Assembly: GCF_022539315.1 (NCBI RefSeq)
Contig: NC_066331.1
Coordinates: 9,642,015 to 9,706,014 of the forward strand
Reading direction: 5' to 3'
From: Serinus canaria
Lineage: Eukaryota > Chordata > Aves > Passeriformes > Fringillidae
Length of the DNA stretch: 64,000 nucleotides
Below, in pieces: positions 21,401 to 48,180 of this stretch; positions within the stretch are counted from its first letter, which is position 1; each line of letters starts with the position of its first letter. The notes under the pieces were generated by a model, which was given only the letters and a program-made list of their open reading frames with translations, ran no database searches and was not told the origin of the DNA. The position numbers and the translations under genes were made by a program.

Positions 21401-24400
21401 CTTGTGACAGACATGTCAGGACACAAAGGCCAGCCCAGAGCACTGTCCTGGCAGTGGCTTAGCCTTGATATCATCTGGCTGAAAAGTGCAGGAATGATGA
21501 GGCAGGCAGATGTGCTGAGGCTTTTCCTTAACATTTTCCCATTCCTCAAGTGCTCCTGGTTCAGGCACATCACAGTCCTGCTGTCTTTGTTCTGTGTGGG
21601 ATCAGGAGTTTGCACCTGGTTTTCCTCTCATGGATTTCCCTGGCAGGTTTTTGAATGAATGGAAACCTTCAGTAGCCACTGCATTGGTGGTGATGAGTTG
21701 TGGAGATTGATTACAAGAGTTCTGAAGAATATGTGACACTAAATGGTCTCCAAAGGATGGTTCTTCTCACAGGGGAGGTACTCTTTGGGCCATGAATGTT
21801 CTCTCCTCTATTTTTTGCCACACATGAGCCATAACCTTTCCAGATTTATGATGTGGACATCTGTACTGTCTTGGCCTGAACAATTCTGTCAGCAATACAT
21901 CCCTAAGGATCCCAGACCAGTTATTTTTATGGATGGTAGTATCATTGCTCCTTGGGGTTGGGTTTCAGAAACAGGGAGATTGTTTTTCACTGACATCTTA
22001 AAATTTGAGGGGGAGATTAGAATTCTCCAGGGGGTAAGTGTGGCATTTGTCTCTGTCAGCTGCACAGAGTATATAGTCTGTTCCTATAAAAAGAACACCA
22101 AGATTTATACAATTCAGGACATCATAAATTATGCTAAAATGTGGGGTCTTCTGAATTCAGGAAACTGAAATGTAAATTAATGGAAAAATAAAAGTGCACC
22201 CACATTTGCCTGCACACTGTTTATGTTACTCTCATATTTTCTTTCTGTGTCAATCCTGCGGTGGTTGTCCAGAGCTTGAACTCTTCTTGAGAAGAAATTT
22301 CTGCATGAATGCACAGAAGGGGTGAAAACCTTCCTAGGTTGCTGTACTTATAAAATTCCTGGAAAACAGATTTTTCCAATGCCAATTTTCCATGTAGGTG
22401 GGGAGGACACCTTTTCTTTTTTGGCAGGAGGAATGAGGTGATAGAAATGTCTCCCTTGTCTGGTTTCCATAGAATTCCCTTGGACAGATATCTCCTGTGT
22501 GGCATCAGGGCATCTTAGGGAATATGTTGGACACATCACAGGTACCCTAATAAATGTCTGCATGAGCTTCTCTGTGCTATTCCCTCGCTGTCCCCACCCC
22601 CATCTTCAGTATCAAAAAATGTAGTAGGCACTTATGCAGCAAAGTTGTCAGGGAATTTCCTGAATTTTCCTGTGGAAGATTTCACACAATATGCTCTGTG
22701 CTTAGTCGTGTCCTGCCCTCCCTCAATTGCTGCTCAACCAAGCATTTTCCAGAAGTCCTGGGAGTAAGGGTTAGTGAGTGGGGGTGCTGTCATCCTTTTC
22801 TGCTGTCATCCCAGACCCTCTGAACAGGGAGGAGTGGGAGAGCCTGGAACCTGCCTACCACACTCAGTATGGCTCAGTCAGTCCTGGGTCAGAACAGCAT
22901 CGTCATCTCCTGAAGAACAGGGATTGGAGGAAGGAAAGACTGGGCCAGAGAGAAGTATTGGAAGTCACTGCAGTGCAGCTGAAGTAAATTACCCTCTCCA
23001 AACTATGAAAGAATTACTGATCCTGTGTCAATCTGACAGTTTTTACCCTCAGAGAAAATTTCTGGTCCCTGGCATGACAGAACAACCACCTGGTGTGGGT
23101 CTCCTCAAAGTTGTAGGGAAACAGGGCTGTTGTTGTGACTTACATTTAGCTCAGAGGAAGGTGCTGGGCTTCATGCAGTTCTTGCCAGAACAGCAGCTCC
23201 CTCATGGCCTCAGCTGAGATGTCCATGTGGCAGTCCTGACAGAGCAGTCCTGGCAAAAGACTTGTTAACATGCTCAGGAAACAATCCACACATGCAATGG
23301 CTTCTTGGATTGTTTGGGAAGAGCCCATGGCATGGCAGCTAGTAGACACTGGATTATCTGCATAACAAGGAAGTTTGGATTTTGTTTTATGCAGAGCATC
23401 CAGGGCTCTCCTGGTGCAGGCCAACAAAGTGGCATGTGCAGGAAGAATGAGATTCCCCTGCTAGTGTCAGGAGTACAATGTGGCATGAATGAACCCTTCC
23501 TAGCATAGTATTGTATAACCTCCAGTGAGCAGCTCATACAGAAGAGAAGGCAGGTGCATGCCAGAGAGCATAGGGAGAACTAATCTCCTGCTAATAGCAC
23601 AGACAAAGAGAAGCAAAGTAAAAAAAAAAAAAAAAGATATGATGTAATAGAATGATGAACAGTAACTCTGGAAAGAGGCCATCCCATCAGTCATTTTAGA
23701 AGAACAGATATAGAGTCACAACAGCCAGTGTAAAATTCCCAGCCCATGTTATAAATTCAGTATTTACAAGGCACATGTTTCTCCCCCAGATAATTCTCTC
23801 CCTAATGATGAGAAATGTTTGGCATGTCATGAAGGCTTTTGTTAAATGATTTTTGTGATTTGCAGATTGCTATTCATGAGTGGGCATTTTGCTATATCAT
23901 TTGTCTAAGGCTATAGTTTGTGCTTTACACATCTGTCTGGATAGAGAAGCTTGATAAATATCCCTGTCATTCATTTGCTATCCATGACAAAGCCAAAACT
24001 TCTCGAGCAGAAGAACATTGAAACTCCTGGAAGTCCATCTGGAACAAAAAAGAAGATTGAGCCTTACATTAAAAGCAAGATTGATGTAATTTGGAAATGA
24101 GAAGGATAGAAGCACAGAAACAATCACCTCCCCAGTCTGCCTGTAACAATCAACCTAACTTACAGCCAATTCTGTAATCTCATCAGGTCACAAATTATTG
24201 CCAAGTTATAGTGAAAACAGAAAGTGGGATGGAGAAAAATTTCTGATATAGTGCTGCAGTGACCAGAATTTTATGGCATCTTGCAGATTTTAATTTCTAG
24301 AAAATCTGTTTACCTCCAAAGTTCTCAAAATATGGATATATAGGTGTTTTAGATCAGAAACGTACCTCTAATTTTCAAAATGAATTAGCAAATGGACTCT

Positions 24401-26599
24401 TTGCATTCATTCATTTTGCTCCTTATATTTTCCTTCAGCATTTTTTTCTCCTTGTTTTCTTTTTCTCCTCAGCAGAGGTATATAAATAAATCCATCTTGT
24501 ATCAGTTTCATCTCCCTAGACTATCTTTTCAGTCACTCAGCAAGTGTGACCCATCATCATTCAAGCCAATCTTTTCAAGTCTCTCATCATAAAGGAGTTC
24601 ATCCACTCTAATGAACATTTTAATAATTCTGATGGAGTGGAACAAGAGAGACAGGGAGAAAGACATGCAGTATGGACCAGGAGGCAGGAGAAAACATAAA
24701 GCAGTAGAGAGGTGAGTAAAGGGAAAGCTGTTTTCTAGCAGTGGGAGAAGGCATTTTCTGCTCAGTACTACCTCTAATGACCACCTTGTTCAGAAATAAA
24801 TACTTCTTTCTTCTTAAATGGATCCTTTCAGTAACTTGACAGAAACTGACTGGAAGTGTTTTCCAAGCCACCCAAAACCCACAGTGTTTCTGCATAGGAT
24901 GTGCACCTCAGGGGTCAGGCTGTCCTCATGAGAAGGACCATGATCTCACTGCTCTATGCTTCACAGTTGCTTGCATGAAGGTCACACTCAATCTGTACTT
25001 ACAAGAGTCACCTGCTTGTAAAATAGCTCACCCTGCAGTGCCCAGTGAGCACATATTCTCTCAGGAGTGTCCTAAATACTTTCTGTCCTCCCAGTCACCT
25101 CCAGTACCTCTTCTTCCCCTTCCTTTGATGTTTTCAGCTGTTTCTTTGGGCGCTCCTGCTCACAAACACTTGTGGTGTGAGAAGGCACTAGACACAACCG
25201 GCCTGCCCCTCCTGCAATGCCAGGAAAAAGCAGAGATTTGGCAAATTGATCTGTTACCCATAGCCTAAAGAGGCAGTCATCGAGGTACTGAGCAATGGGC
25301 ATGAAATCGGGTGGAAAAACACAGAATATACCCAAAGCTGCTAGACCTTTTCTTCAGACATTTCCCAGAGATTCATCTTTGCTCTTTCTTTTGAAATTAT
25401 ACATTTGTCTTTAAAGATTGCAAACCTGTACTTATCACTGCTTAAATATTATTTATTCATAATTCCTATTTATTTTGAAAGAGCCCAGCATCATGGGCAA
25501 ATGGTGAATCTTCCCCACAGCGAAAATAATTGCCAGTAAAAAAAAAAAGCCTTAAATTACATGGCAAAAATCAAATACTGGGGTTTTTGGGCATTAGATT
25601 ATTCAGACTAAAGCACTTTCTCTAGTTAGTCTTAAGGAAATAAAATTGCTCAAGAAAAATAGTTTCTGTGGATGTGTTCATCCACCTCTGATGACAGGAA
25701 AGGGAATGGAGCTCTTATGTTCTAAGATACACCTGTCACTCTTTCACATCAAGATTATTATGGACTTGGAAGTCTCTGCAATAAAAACAAGGTATCAGAT
25801 GCATCTATTTTAAGCTTTCTCTCAGAGGTGTATATTTATGCCTATTATGGATCCATGTTTTTCCCAAGATCAGTTACCTTTACATCAGCACTTACCAGCT
25901 GACAGGCAGCCTGACTCCAGGAATAGTGTGTCACTGCAAAATGATGCCTGTCCTCCATGTATGGCAACAAATCACAAAGTGAGGAGAAATTAATTTTCCA
26001 TTTCACCGCTATTAATATTCCATTTTGATCCCGATAATCCTCTGTAAGTTACAGGGTGTGCAGTGAAGTTCAGCACAGTGCAATGTGTGGGAATTTTGTG
26101 TTGCCCAAATGTACCATTTATAACAGAAAAGCCAACTAGTATTTTCAATTTAAAAAATTTTCAGATTTTTTTACAATAAAATAATCCCACAATATCAGTA
26201 GTTTGTGCAAAGCACTGTAAGATAATAACTAATTACAAAAGAAAGAAATAAAAACATTTGATTTAAAACATGTTGTGATTGCTTTAAAATAAAAATATAT
26301 CTTCCATTCCGTATCTTTTGTGACAGAATCAAAAGCAAAGAGAATGGACAATGGCTACTTACAAAGTCTATCCCTCCTTCCGCAAATAGATATAGACGTC
26401 AAACTTTTCTACACTTCGAACGCAATTTTTTTAGGGAAGCCACAAGAGCAGCATGTAAATTAAAGGATTTGCATTCTGTTCTTTCTTTTACAGTGTTATG
26501 CAAGACTACGGGATAGCTCCAATCACTTTGAGTCCCTCTGGTGGACACCAGACTGGTATCCAGATACCAAATATTATCACTAGTGCCCAATAACCCTTC
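18431..26599. other. B-A intergenic, no gene
   Basis: No conserved coding exon or RNA gene seen. A GC-richer island at 21,100-21,480 carries overlapping open frames on both strands with biased composition; I see no domain in them. An A-run lies at 23,620. Confidence 0.55.
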
Positions 26600-26925
26600 A
26601 CTGGGTTGAACTTGTTTCTATAATCTTATGCAAAACCTCAGAACATTTCTCATCATGAAACCCAGGATGCAGTTGGCCTTGTGTCTACCAGGTCTTTTTC
26701 TGCTTTCCAGGCAGTCATCCCCAAACCTGTGCTGGTTCATGGGGTTACTGCTCCCCAGGTATGGAACTGTCAGTTTCATTAACTGAAGGTATATCAACCT
26801 GTTTCTCCAACTTATCAAGATCCCTCTGAATAACAGCACAGCTATGTGGTGTATAAGCCATACACCCCAGTCCTGTATCATCAGCATATTTGCTGTGTGT
26901 GCACTCTGTTCCAGCATCTAGAATG
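26600..26925 (-). mobile_element. CR1 LINE RT/C-terminal fragment, antisense
   Basis: Minus strand reads NPMNQHRFGDDCLESRK and CILGFMMRNVLRFCIRL, matching the CR1 stretch after the RT active site; plus strand has CTGTATCATCAGCATATTTG. Confidence 0.7.
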
Positions 26926-27289
26926 CTAATGAGGGTGTTATAAAAAATGTGGGCATTTCTTCTGATCGCTGGAACACAACACCATTTTTCTGTTCAACTC
27001 TTTTTCCCCAACAAGAAAGTCAAAACATGAAGAACATTAATGTAAATCACCTGTGAGGGACTACAAAAGTGCAACAAACTTGTTTCAGAAATTTTAAGCT
27101 GTCAGATGCTGAGTTCAGGAAGGCAAAGCGACATGGTAACTTTTGCTCTTATGTCAGGGACTGCATACTCTTGCACAATTCACGGTTTTCCCGCAGAAAG
27201 ACTAATATAAACAATTAAAACTGGATTTTTATCTGAAGGATTTAAGGCTCAATCTGATGCTTTGGGAAGGCATTCTAGCTTGCAGGACG

Positions 27290-27480
27290 GACAGCCTCCT
27301 TGTTCCTTATTAGACAACCACTGATATCCTTACAGAACACTGTCCTCAAGAGAGGGTGCTTGATAACCAATTCCCAGGCACTCACAAGTTGTCTTTTAGC
27401 TACAATTATAAATTGCTGCCTATCATGACTGGCAAAATATTCAATAATAGCTCTGCATTTCAGGGTAGGGGACCCCTGCC
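27290..27480 (-). pseudogene. Possible myosin P-loop region relic
   Basis: Minus strand reads GQGSPTLKCRAIIEYFAS, reminiscent of [17 protein letters not shown], followed by ELVIKHPLLRTVFCKD, reminiscent of [16 protein letters not shown]. It lies on the wrong side of the exon 11-12 relic for a simple gene order, so it may be rearranged or a chance match. Confidence 0.2.
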
Positions 27481-27744
27481 CTGGAAGCAGACCAGCATAC
27501 AAATCACAGCCCTTCACTCTCTACCTATGTAAGTGTTTAAACTGTTTTTCAAACTTCCATGGAGTCAGATCATTTCAAAATTGTAAAAAAATATCTTTTT
27601 AGGATTTGTTGTTGTTGTTGTTTTTGATTCTAGCATGGTAAAAATAATTCTGTAATGATCAATACACCAAAAGCATAACCATGAACAGGCTGATTTCCTG
27701 GCACAGCAGTCCTTACCTCTGTGCAAGGTCCCACATTGATGGGG

Positions 27745-27890
27745 GACAAAACCTTTGTCCATTCGGTGGCAATGGAAATTGTAAATCCCAGCAACAATCC
27801 ACAGGAAAACATCACGTCCCTGCCATGTGTTCCTGTACACAGTTTTTCCTTTGGCCATGAGATTCTCTGCCACAGCTGAGGGTCCCAGCC
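27745..27890 (-). pseudogene. Myosin-like relic (exons 11-12 joined)
   Basis: Minus strand reads ALCVQG, then AENLMAKGKTVYRN and DVFLWIVAGI, comparable to [22 protein letters not shown] and [10 protein letters not shown] across the exon 11/12 junction with no intron. TTCCTGTGGATNGTT is 14 of 15 bases shared. Stops and frame changes surround it. Suggestive only. Confidence 0.3.
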
Positions 27891-27999
27891 TGTTCCCTTG
27901 CACACACAGTGCTACATTATAGTAGCAGGGTGCCTCTAAATTTTTTCTAATTTTTGCATAACCATAAGAGATAAGAATTAAAATGATCTATATATATCA

Positions 28000-30053
28000 A
28001 ATAGTTAGGAAATGAAAGAACAGAAAAAGACCCTGGAGAGAAGGAATAATACAATCTGATACATTTAAAATATATGCATCAGAGTGCAGTGGAGAAGGAC
28101 TTCCTGCAAATATTGGTTCTTAACAACACAGTTCATGCTCTGTTGCAGGAGTTCATGCTGGATCAGGAGCAGTCCATTAGTCATGACATGTCAGTAAATC
28201 ACATAAGAAATTCAACACCATTTTTGACAGGAGCAGGTGCATCACATGAATGTCTCTAGACTTTGGCAAATCTTCAGGAGTGTGTAATTACATGCCCCAA
28301 GAAGCAAAACAAAGCTGAGCATTTTCAGATTGTCCAGTAGCTTAGTTCTTCTTTAACAAGTTTCTTTTAACAAATTTACCTCTGTAGTCACACAATTATC
28401 CATGCTAATAGTTTCAGAGTCAGATTGTGAACATAACCAATGGAACAAAGCAGCTGGCAAAGTACCAAAGCCATCATCATCTGACAATTCTCCTTAATTT
28501 CACAAAAGTGAGACATAAACTTACGTAATGTGTTCTCATGCCACACAGGGACACATCCAGTCAAGAAGACACTGGGAACTGAAAGGTTTTGGGCACAAGA
28601 TGACACGCTTATCAAGGAAAGATTATTCTCTGTCATCACCAGATTGTTACTCAGCACAGACACTGATTTATGAAGGGCATACAAACAACACCTGGGGGAA
28701 GACAAAACAAAAAGCGCTGAGGAAATCGTGAAGAGTTCAGCAGGAACAAACATGCAGACCTGTAAAAATCTCCTGTGAAAGAGCAGGTGTGTGTGGAGAA
28801 AAGGCAAAGGCTCTCTGTGGGGCTACAGCAGGGTCAGAGCTCTCAGAGAATGAGCATCTATTGAGGACAGCCTGCAGGAACACTTTTCTAAACTGGGATT
28901 TAATCCTAATTTTACCTGTCACTTCACTTGGGCTGGACCTCACCGCTTTTAGTTTAGCCCTGTTTTGGAGCAGTAAGTAGCTGAGCCATTCAGAAATGTG
29001 CCCTTTCCAGAGTATGCCAGGTTGCTGAGGATGTCAGGAAGCAACTGGACACCACAGGAGCTCAAACAGGAGTCTTTGCACCTACCTTAATCTCTGTGCA
29101 TCAGAGGGAAGGTAACTGGCCTTGCATTTCCCTGTTGATTTAGCTCCATGGACAGAATCTCTCATGCTAGACATTCCCTCAGACAGGCAGCCAGTGACCC
29201 ATTTGGCTTATGTTAATAAGACAAGTCATCTGAGAGTGAACAGTAATACTCTAGTGAGAATAAATATACACTGTCCTTCCTGGTGTCTCTAAAACCCTCT
29301 GATGGAAATTTTACTTTGCATTCAGTTATTATATTATCAAGCTTTCCACTTCTGATTCTTTGAGGAGGTGTGACAAAATGTTTGAGAATGTCTAGAACAA
29401 GACAAAGAGCTTGAGAATTTAATGAAGCATTTGTTCTTGAGTTGTTTCTGTAACTCAGAATTACTGTTGAATAGAAAAGAGCTCTTCTTGACTACATTTG
29501 TATCTTTTATAAGCCAAGTGCTCTTTAGATGTCTTCTCCACCTATACTGGTACCTTTGGTTTCTAAACATGACTGAATTTGTCTTAGTAACTCAAACTTT
29601 ATTCAACAAGACTTTGAAGCAGGACACCTTGCCTTTCAGAATCCTATTTATTTTGAAAGATTCTTCTTGTTTCTTCTTTGACTTATGTACTTTCCAACAA
29701 GCTTCCTATCTGTCAACACTGACTGGTCAATTAGTGGGTTTAAAGTAGATGAGAAATGGTAGCATTTGTGACTTAGAATCCAGGCAGACTGTGAAGCGTT
29801 CCAAACATGCTTGTCATTCACTAGGTACCTGAGACACTGCCAAAATATCTTCAGTAGTTGTTATTGCATGTCTTCCAGTCCAGCAAAGAACAGATAAAAT
29901 GTTAGCTTTATAATACGAAAACAAACCTAGAAGGGTGGCATAGGAACACTGAACCAGCAGGAAGTCTTGCCCTCTTTTTTTATAAGCCTCAACATTGCAG
30001 AAAGAGGGAAGCATTACCCAATTACTTTCTAATAAATACAACCCAGAGAGCTG
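28000..30053. other. B-A intergenic, no gene
   Basis: No gene, repeat or RNA recognised. Confidence 0.55.
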
Positions 30054-30900
30054 TTGCTCTCCTTGGGCTGTGCAGTGGAGGTGGCAGGGCCACTGACACT
30101 GTGTCTTGTCCTTTTGCTAGCCACACGCTCCCAAGCACCTCCATGGTTCCCTTTCTGGGCAGAGTGCCCAGTGCACATGAGGCCCTGTGCCCTGAGCAGT
30201 GCCTGCTTCTGTCAGCTCCAGGTCTTTATTCCAGCATTGATGACCCAAACATTTCCAGCTGTTCTTTGGCCTATCTCACCTATTCTTTGTCCTATCCCAG
30301 TAAGAAACCCATGAAACTGGCTGAGCCACCTGGCTGGATTTTAACCCCTCTGCTGTGATTTGCTCCTAACAGGTAGGCCAGGCAGTTTCAGCACCCAGGT
30401 TTCAGGGAGATGGGCCAGGCAGTTTCAGGAGGTTTGAAACACCCAGGTTTCAGGGAGTTGGGCCAGGCAGTTTCAGGAGGTTTGAAACACCCAGGTTTCA
30501 GGGAGATGGGCCAGGCAGTTTCAGGAGGTTTGAAACACCCAGGTTTCAGGGAGTTGGGCCAGGCAGTTTCAGGAGGTTTGAAACACCCAGGTTTCAGGGA
30601 GTTGGGCCAGGCAGTTTCAGGAGGTTTGAAACACCCAGGTTTCAGGGAGATCTCCCAGCAGTTTCAGCAGGTTTGAAGCACCCAGGTTTCAGGGAGATCT
30701 CTCTACTGGTCTGCAGAGGAGCAGGGCCCAGAGCAGGTCCCCTCAGTGGCTCCAGGCTGCCATCCCCTGGCACCGAGGCCTGGTCAGCTGCTGCCTGGGA
30801 GCTCCCTGTGACTGACAGGAGCCTGATGGGCCCTGAAGCTGAGAATAAATCTGAAGGAGCCTTGTCCTGATATCAACAGCCTAAATGGTGAGGCAAAAGG
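30054..30900. repeat. Duplicated flank block, copy 1 (3' of gene B)
   Basis: Nearly identical to 56,160-56,900 from CTCCTTGGGCTGTGCAGTGG to CTGACAGGAGCCTGATGGG, except for the minisatellite expansion. Lies 1.2-2.0 kb after the gene B poly(A) signal. Confidence 0.85.
30374..30700 (+). repeat. 48-bp minisatellite
   Basis: Five almost perfect 48-bp units at 30,410-30,652 with degenerate units on both sides. Each unit contains TGAAACACCCAGGTTTCA, a 6-bp inverted repeat around a 6-base loop. Copy 2 at 56,497-56,630 has about three diverged units. Confidence 0.92.
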
Positions 30901-32070
30901 CACAGCCAGAGTCCAGCTGATGTCTTTGTGCCCTACACCAGCACCCACCCTGGGGCATCACCTCAGCTGTCTGTGCTTTCTTCTTCACATCACAATGGAC
31001 AGAGGTAAGTGTGGGGCAGTGGGCCTCATTGCCCCCATGGGCTGTTCAGGCTCTCTCCACCTGTGGGGGAGCAGACAGGCAGTCTCCTTGCAATCCCTGC
31101 CAGTGCTTACCCCTCATCTCAACTTCCACACTTCCACAAAGCTGGTTCGGTGCTCACACTCCTGCCTAGTCCCCAACACTGCCTTGGGCCTCCAGCCTGA
31201 AGCTGATCTCTCTGATGGGAATTACTGGTACCATTTCATATACCTCCATGAATATATCCCAAGATTTCAAGTCCACATGCAGGATTCAAACATGTAAGGC
31301 TATCTCCTGAGATAGGGAAGGCATTTGATACACATTTCCAATAAATTATGCATCTTCTTACAGAAGTGCAGTTTTCCCTTTTCCTTCTATATAAGGTTAT
31401 CTTAGAAAACATATCTTCCTAAGTCCCTGGGTGTAATTGGTCTCCTTGACCTTGTTTCTTCTTATTTTCTCTTCTACTACCACTGCTGAGAAAAGAGCTG
31501 ATATTTTCACACAGTTATGCAGAACATGTGGCAGAACTCCCTCCTGACAGGGGATTCTCAGCCCAGAGTCCATCTCTTCACAAATGACACTGCATTTTGT
31601 TTCCGCATCTGTACAGTTTTGTAATTTAACAATATTGAATTTGGTGTATTATTTAATGGCACTGCTTGTTGAGTGTCATGGAAGCCTTCTAATGTACATT
31701 TCAAAGTATAATTCCTTGACCTTCCTTAGTGCCTGAAATAACTAACATAATTGGAAATGTGTTCTTCCTATTCAACACCACTCTGACTTACTCAACAGCC
31801 ACCTGACCAACAGAGGCAACAGCTCAAACAACTTTTCTCTTTCACTCTGTGTCTTTTAGGATTACTTATGTGAGTAAGAAACTATCTTTGTTCATTGGCT
31901 AAAGTGTTATTGAAGGGATAATCATTTGGAAATTAGATGAAAAAAAGCTGTAGCACCACAAAGCTACACAAAGGTTTTATAAGGCAAAACTGTGTCCAAA
32001 GAGTAACGGTGATACAGACCTCACTCATAAATAACAAAAACAACTGATAACTACCCATGATGTGAATGCA
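30901..32070. other. 3' flank of gene B
   Basis: Non-coding; nothing recognised between the duplicated block and the poly(A) site. Confidence 0.55.
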
Positions 32071-32093
32071 AATGAATCTACTCTTTATTGCCT

Positions 32094-32099
32094 ACGTAT
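32094..32099 (-). terminator. Gene B poly(A) signal
   Basis: AATAAA on the minus strand, 93 bp after the stop codon; the 3'UTR is thus short, ending around 32,070-32,080. Confidence 0.75.
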
Positions 32100-32191
32100 T
32101 GAGATGGTTGCAAATATCAAATCTGGAAGACAGTGACAGAGGGTTCACATTTTGTGCAGCCCTCAGGTCACTTTGATGCCTCATGACATCC

Positions 32192-46138
<13,947 letters not shown>

Positions 46139-46635
46139 GGCTGCACTTTACTGAAGGCACATCAATAAAGAACCCTGTGGAAGAAAAGAAATGTAACATG
46201 AATAGATCATTAATGTTCCTTGCTTGCAAGGACACCTTTTCTAATGCTTTAAAACTGAGCACTTACTAGAATTGCTAAAAATTGTACCAAGAGTTGCCTT
46301 CCTTGTGTTTAATGATTTAAACCCAGAAGAAAAAGTATTGTTTCATCCTTAAATAATATATAATAACCTTGTATAAATTTCTTTTGTTTCTTATGGTACT
46401 GTACAGATTTTACTTTGGCTTTATTGATTGTAATGTTATATTTGAGAATACGAAATATGTTAAAGAAACCTTTTTATTCTAGTATAAAGTAATTTTTAAA
46501 AGTATAGATAGAATAGATACTATAGCCTTTAAAGCAGATGAAAAAACTTAGTTAGAAAACCAGTTTCAAAGGAAAAAATATATATGCATAATATGCAGTA
46601 ATGGGAACACCTAACAGCTAGATCCTTGCACTTAC

Positions 46636-46656
46636 CTTGGAACCCTTCTAGTAGAC
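46636..46656 (-). other. Gene B 5'UTR exon 1 (approximate start)
   Basis: Donor GGTTCCAAG|gtaagt lies exactly 50 bp after the TATA box, as in gene A. Splices across 461 bp to 46,174. Confidence 0.65.
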
Positions 46657-46680
46657 AGGGCAGAGCACTGCAAAGACTCT

Positions 46681-46686
46681 TTTATA
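46681..46686 (-). promoter_or_regulatory. Gene B TATA box
   Basis: Minus-strand CTCTATAAAAG, the canonical core promoter for this gene; same distance to the exon 1 donor as in gene A. Confidence 0.82.
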
Positions 46687-46698
46687 GAGTCTGGTTGG

Positions 46699-46704
46699 CA
46701 GGTG
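46699..46704. promoter_or_regulatory. Gene B E-box
   Basis: CAGGTG at exactly the position of the first gene A E-box (18 bp from the TATA start). Confidence 0.5.
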
Positions 46705-46720
46705 CTCTGCATTCCTCCCC

Positions 46721-46796
46721 TTTCTTCGGTCAAAACATTTTTTGGCAAACATTTTTTGGCAAAGCATTGTCTGGCAAACTGAACTAATGGCATAGT
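46721..46796 (-). promoter_or_regulatory. Gene B conserved proximal promoter block
   Basis: Counterpart of 11,741-11,811. The motif ATTTTTTGGCAAA is present twice in direct succession (about 46,737-46,763), while gene A has a diverged second half. Confidence 0.65.
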
Positions 46797-46860
46797 CATT
46801 TGATTCAATAAGATATATTTAGAAATGTTTTGTATCTTACCAATGCTGTGAATGTATTGA

Positions 46861-46870
46861 CTATAAATAA
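46861..46870. promoter_or_regulatory. MEF2-type site upstream of gene B
   Basis: CTATAAATAA, 180 bp upstream of the gene B TATA box, in a flank alignable with that of gene A. Confidence 0.55.
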
Positions 46871-47444
46871 TTTGTCTAGAGACATAAGGACAGAAGTTCA
46901 GTTAGTCGAGGCATTTGGAAAATTTGGATGTAGGACCAGTGAACTATACTGCTGCATTTTCCAATGATTTCTTCATGTGCTCAAGGCAGATTTTTATTGC
47001 ATGACTATGGTGTTACTGCGATAGATCCTCAGTCCAGCACTTCCATGGCACCACAAATATCACTGTCACTGAAGCCCCTTTAAACACGCTCTTCTCCTGG
47101 TCATTGGCATTTTGATTATTAGAAGAGCTCAGTGAGTAAAGCTCAATGAAGAGCAGAGGGGCAAGGTCAGTAAATGTGATCCAAGGAGATATCCTACATC
47201 AAGCACTGGTGCGGGCATGAAAAGCTTGTTCCAAGGAGGAGCAGGCAACTTTCTGGAGTTCAAAACCAGAGCTCAGCCCTGGACTTCCTGTGCAGGGCAG
47301 GGGGAAGCTGGTGGAAACACCCTCTGCCCTGAACAGGAGGAGTTCAGAACCAATCTGTGTAAAACAGTGAATGCAAGGGGGCATCAGAAGTCCTGTGTCT
47401 GCACAATCTCTGACTTCCACAGACATACAGAACTTGAAGGACAA
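46871..47444. other. Upstream flank of gene B
   Basis: First about 80 bp alignable with the gene A flank (11,893-11,960, e.g. the TTGGATGTAGGAC / TTGGATTCAGGAC edge), then unique. Confidence 0.55.
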
Positions 47445-48110
47445 ATCAGAGAATGGTTTGGGTTGGAAGAAACCTTAAAAGAATTATCTAGTGCAACACC
47501 ACTGCTGTGGATAGGAATTTTGACTAGATCAGGTTGCTCAAAGCCCCATTCAACCTGAGCTTGTACACTTCCAGTGATTCCAGGAGCATTCCCTTATGCT
47601 GGGGCCTATGTCTCACTGGCTTCTTCTTAAAAAATGTCACTCTTCTATCCAACCAGAATCTGTCTTCCCTCCAGGGTGTTGACTGCAGCACATGGCTTGG
47701 GGTTATCAGCAAACTTGCTGATAGTGCTCTCAACCTCACTGTCCATGCTCTTGACAAACGTGTTAAAATATAATGCTAGTTTCAAAACAACCTGCGGGGG
47801 GACACAACTTGTTACCTGAAATTCAAGCCATTGACCACTGTGGCTTGGTGTGTGACCATCCAGCCAATGTACCATAGCATATTTTCCAGAAGGATCTGTT
47901 CCATGATCTTGCCATGCAGAGAGGTGAAACGGACCAGCCTGTGGTTCCCTGGGTCTTTCTTTTCCCCTTTTTAAAAATGGGGATTTTTCTGTCAGTGGAA
48001 CTTCATCAGATAATCACGACTTGTCAAGTGTGATGGATAGAGGCTTAACCACTTCATCTGCCAGTTCTCTCAGGATCTGGGGATGCACCTCCTCAGGGAC
48101 ACTCCTTCAT
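47445..48110 (-). mobile_element. CR1 LINE, antisense, internally deleted
   Basis: 3' end at 47,445 (GAATGGTTTGGGTTGGAAGA). Minus strand reads WLDGHTPSHSGQWLEFQVTS, ISKFADNPKPCAAVNTLEGR (RT active-site block with ADN for ADD) and LEVYKLRLNGALSNLI at the C-terminus, with the part between lost. It cuts into the flank of the fossil MYH exons. Confidence 0.85.
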
Positions 48111-48180
48111 CTCTCCAACCTTGACTCTCCCTTCCAAATAGGTGTCAGTCACAGCACATGTCAATCACACAGTCCATCCC

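Noticed and set aside
21046..21615. 189-codon minus-strand open frame with overlapping plus-strand frames
   Set aside because: GC-rich, cysteine-rich without domain, frames open on both strands, no splice or start context.
30410..30676. Repetitive protein GQAVSGGLKHPGFREL
   Set aside because: Product of translating the 48-bp minisatellite (a multiple of three); no gene context.
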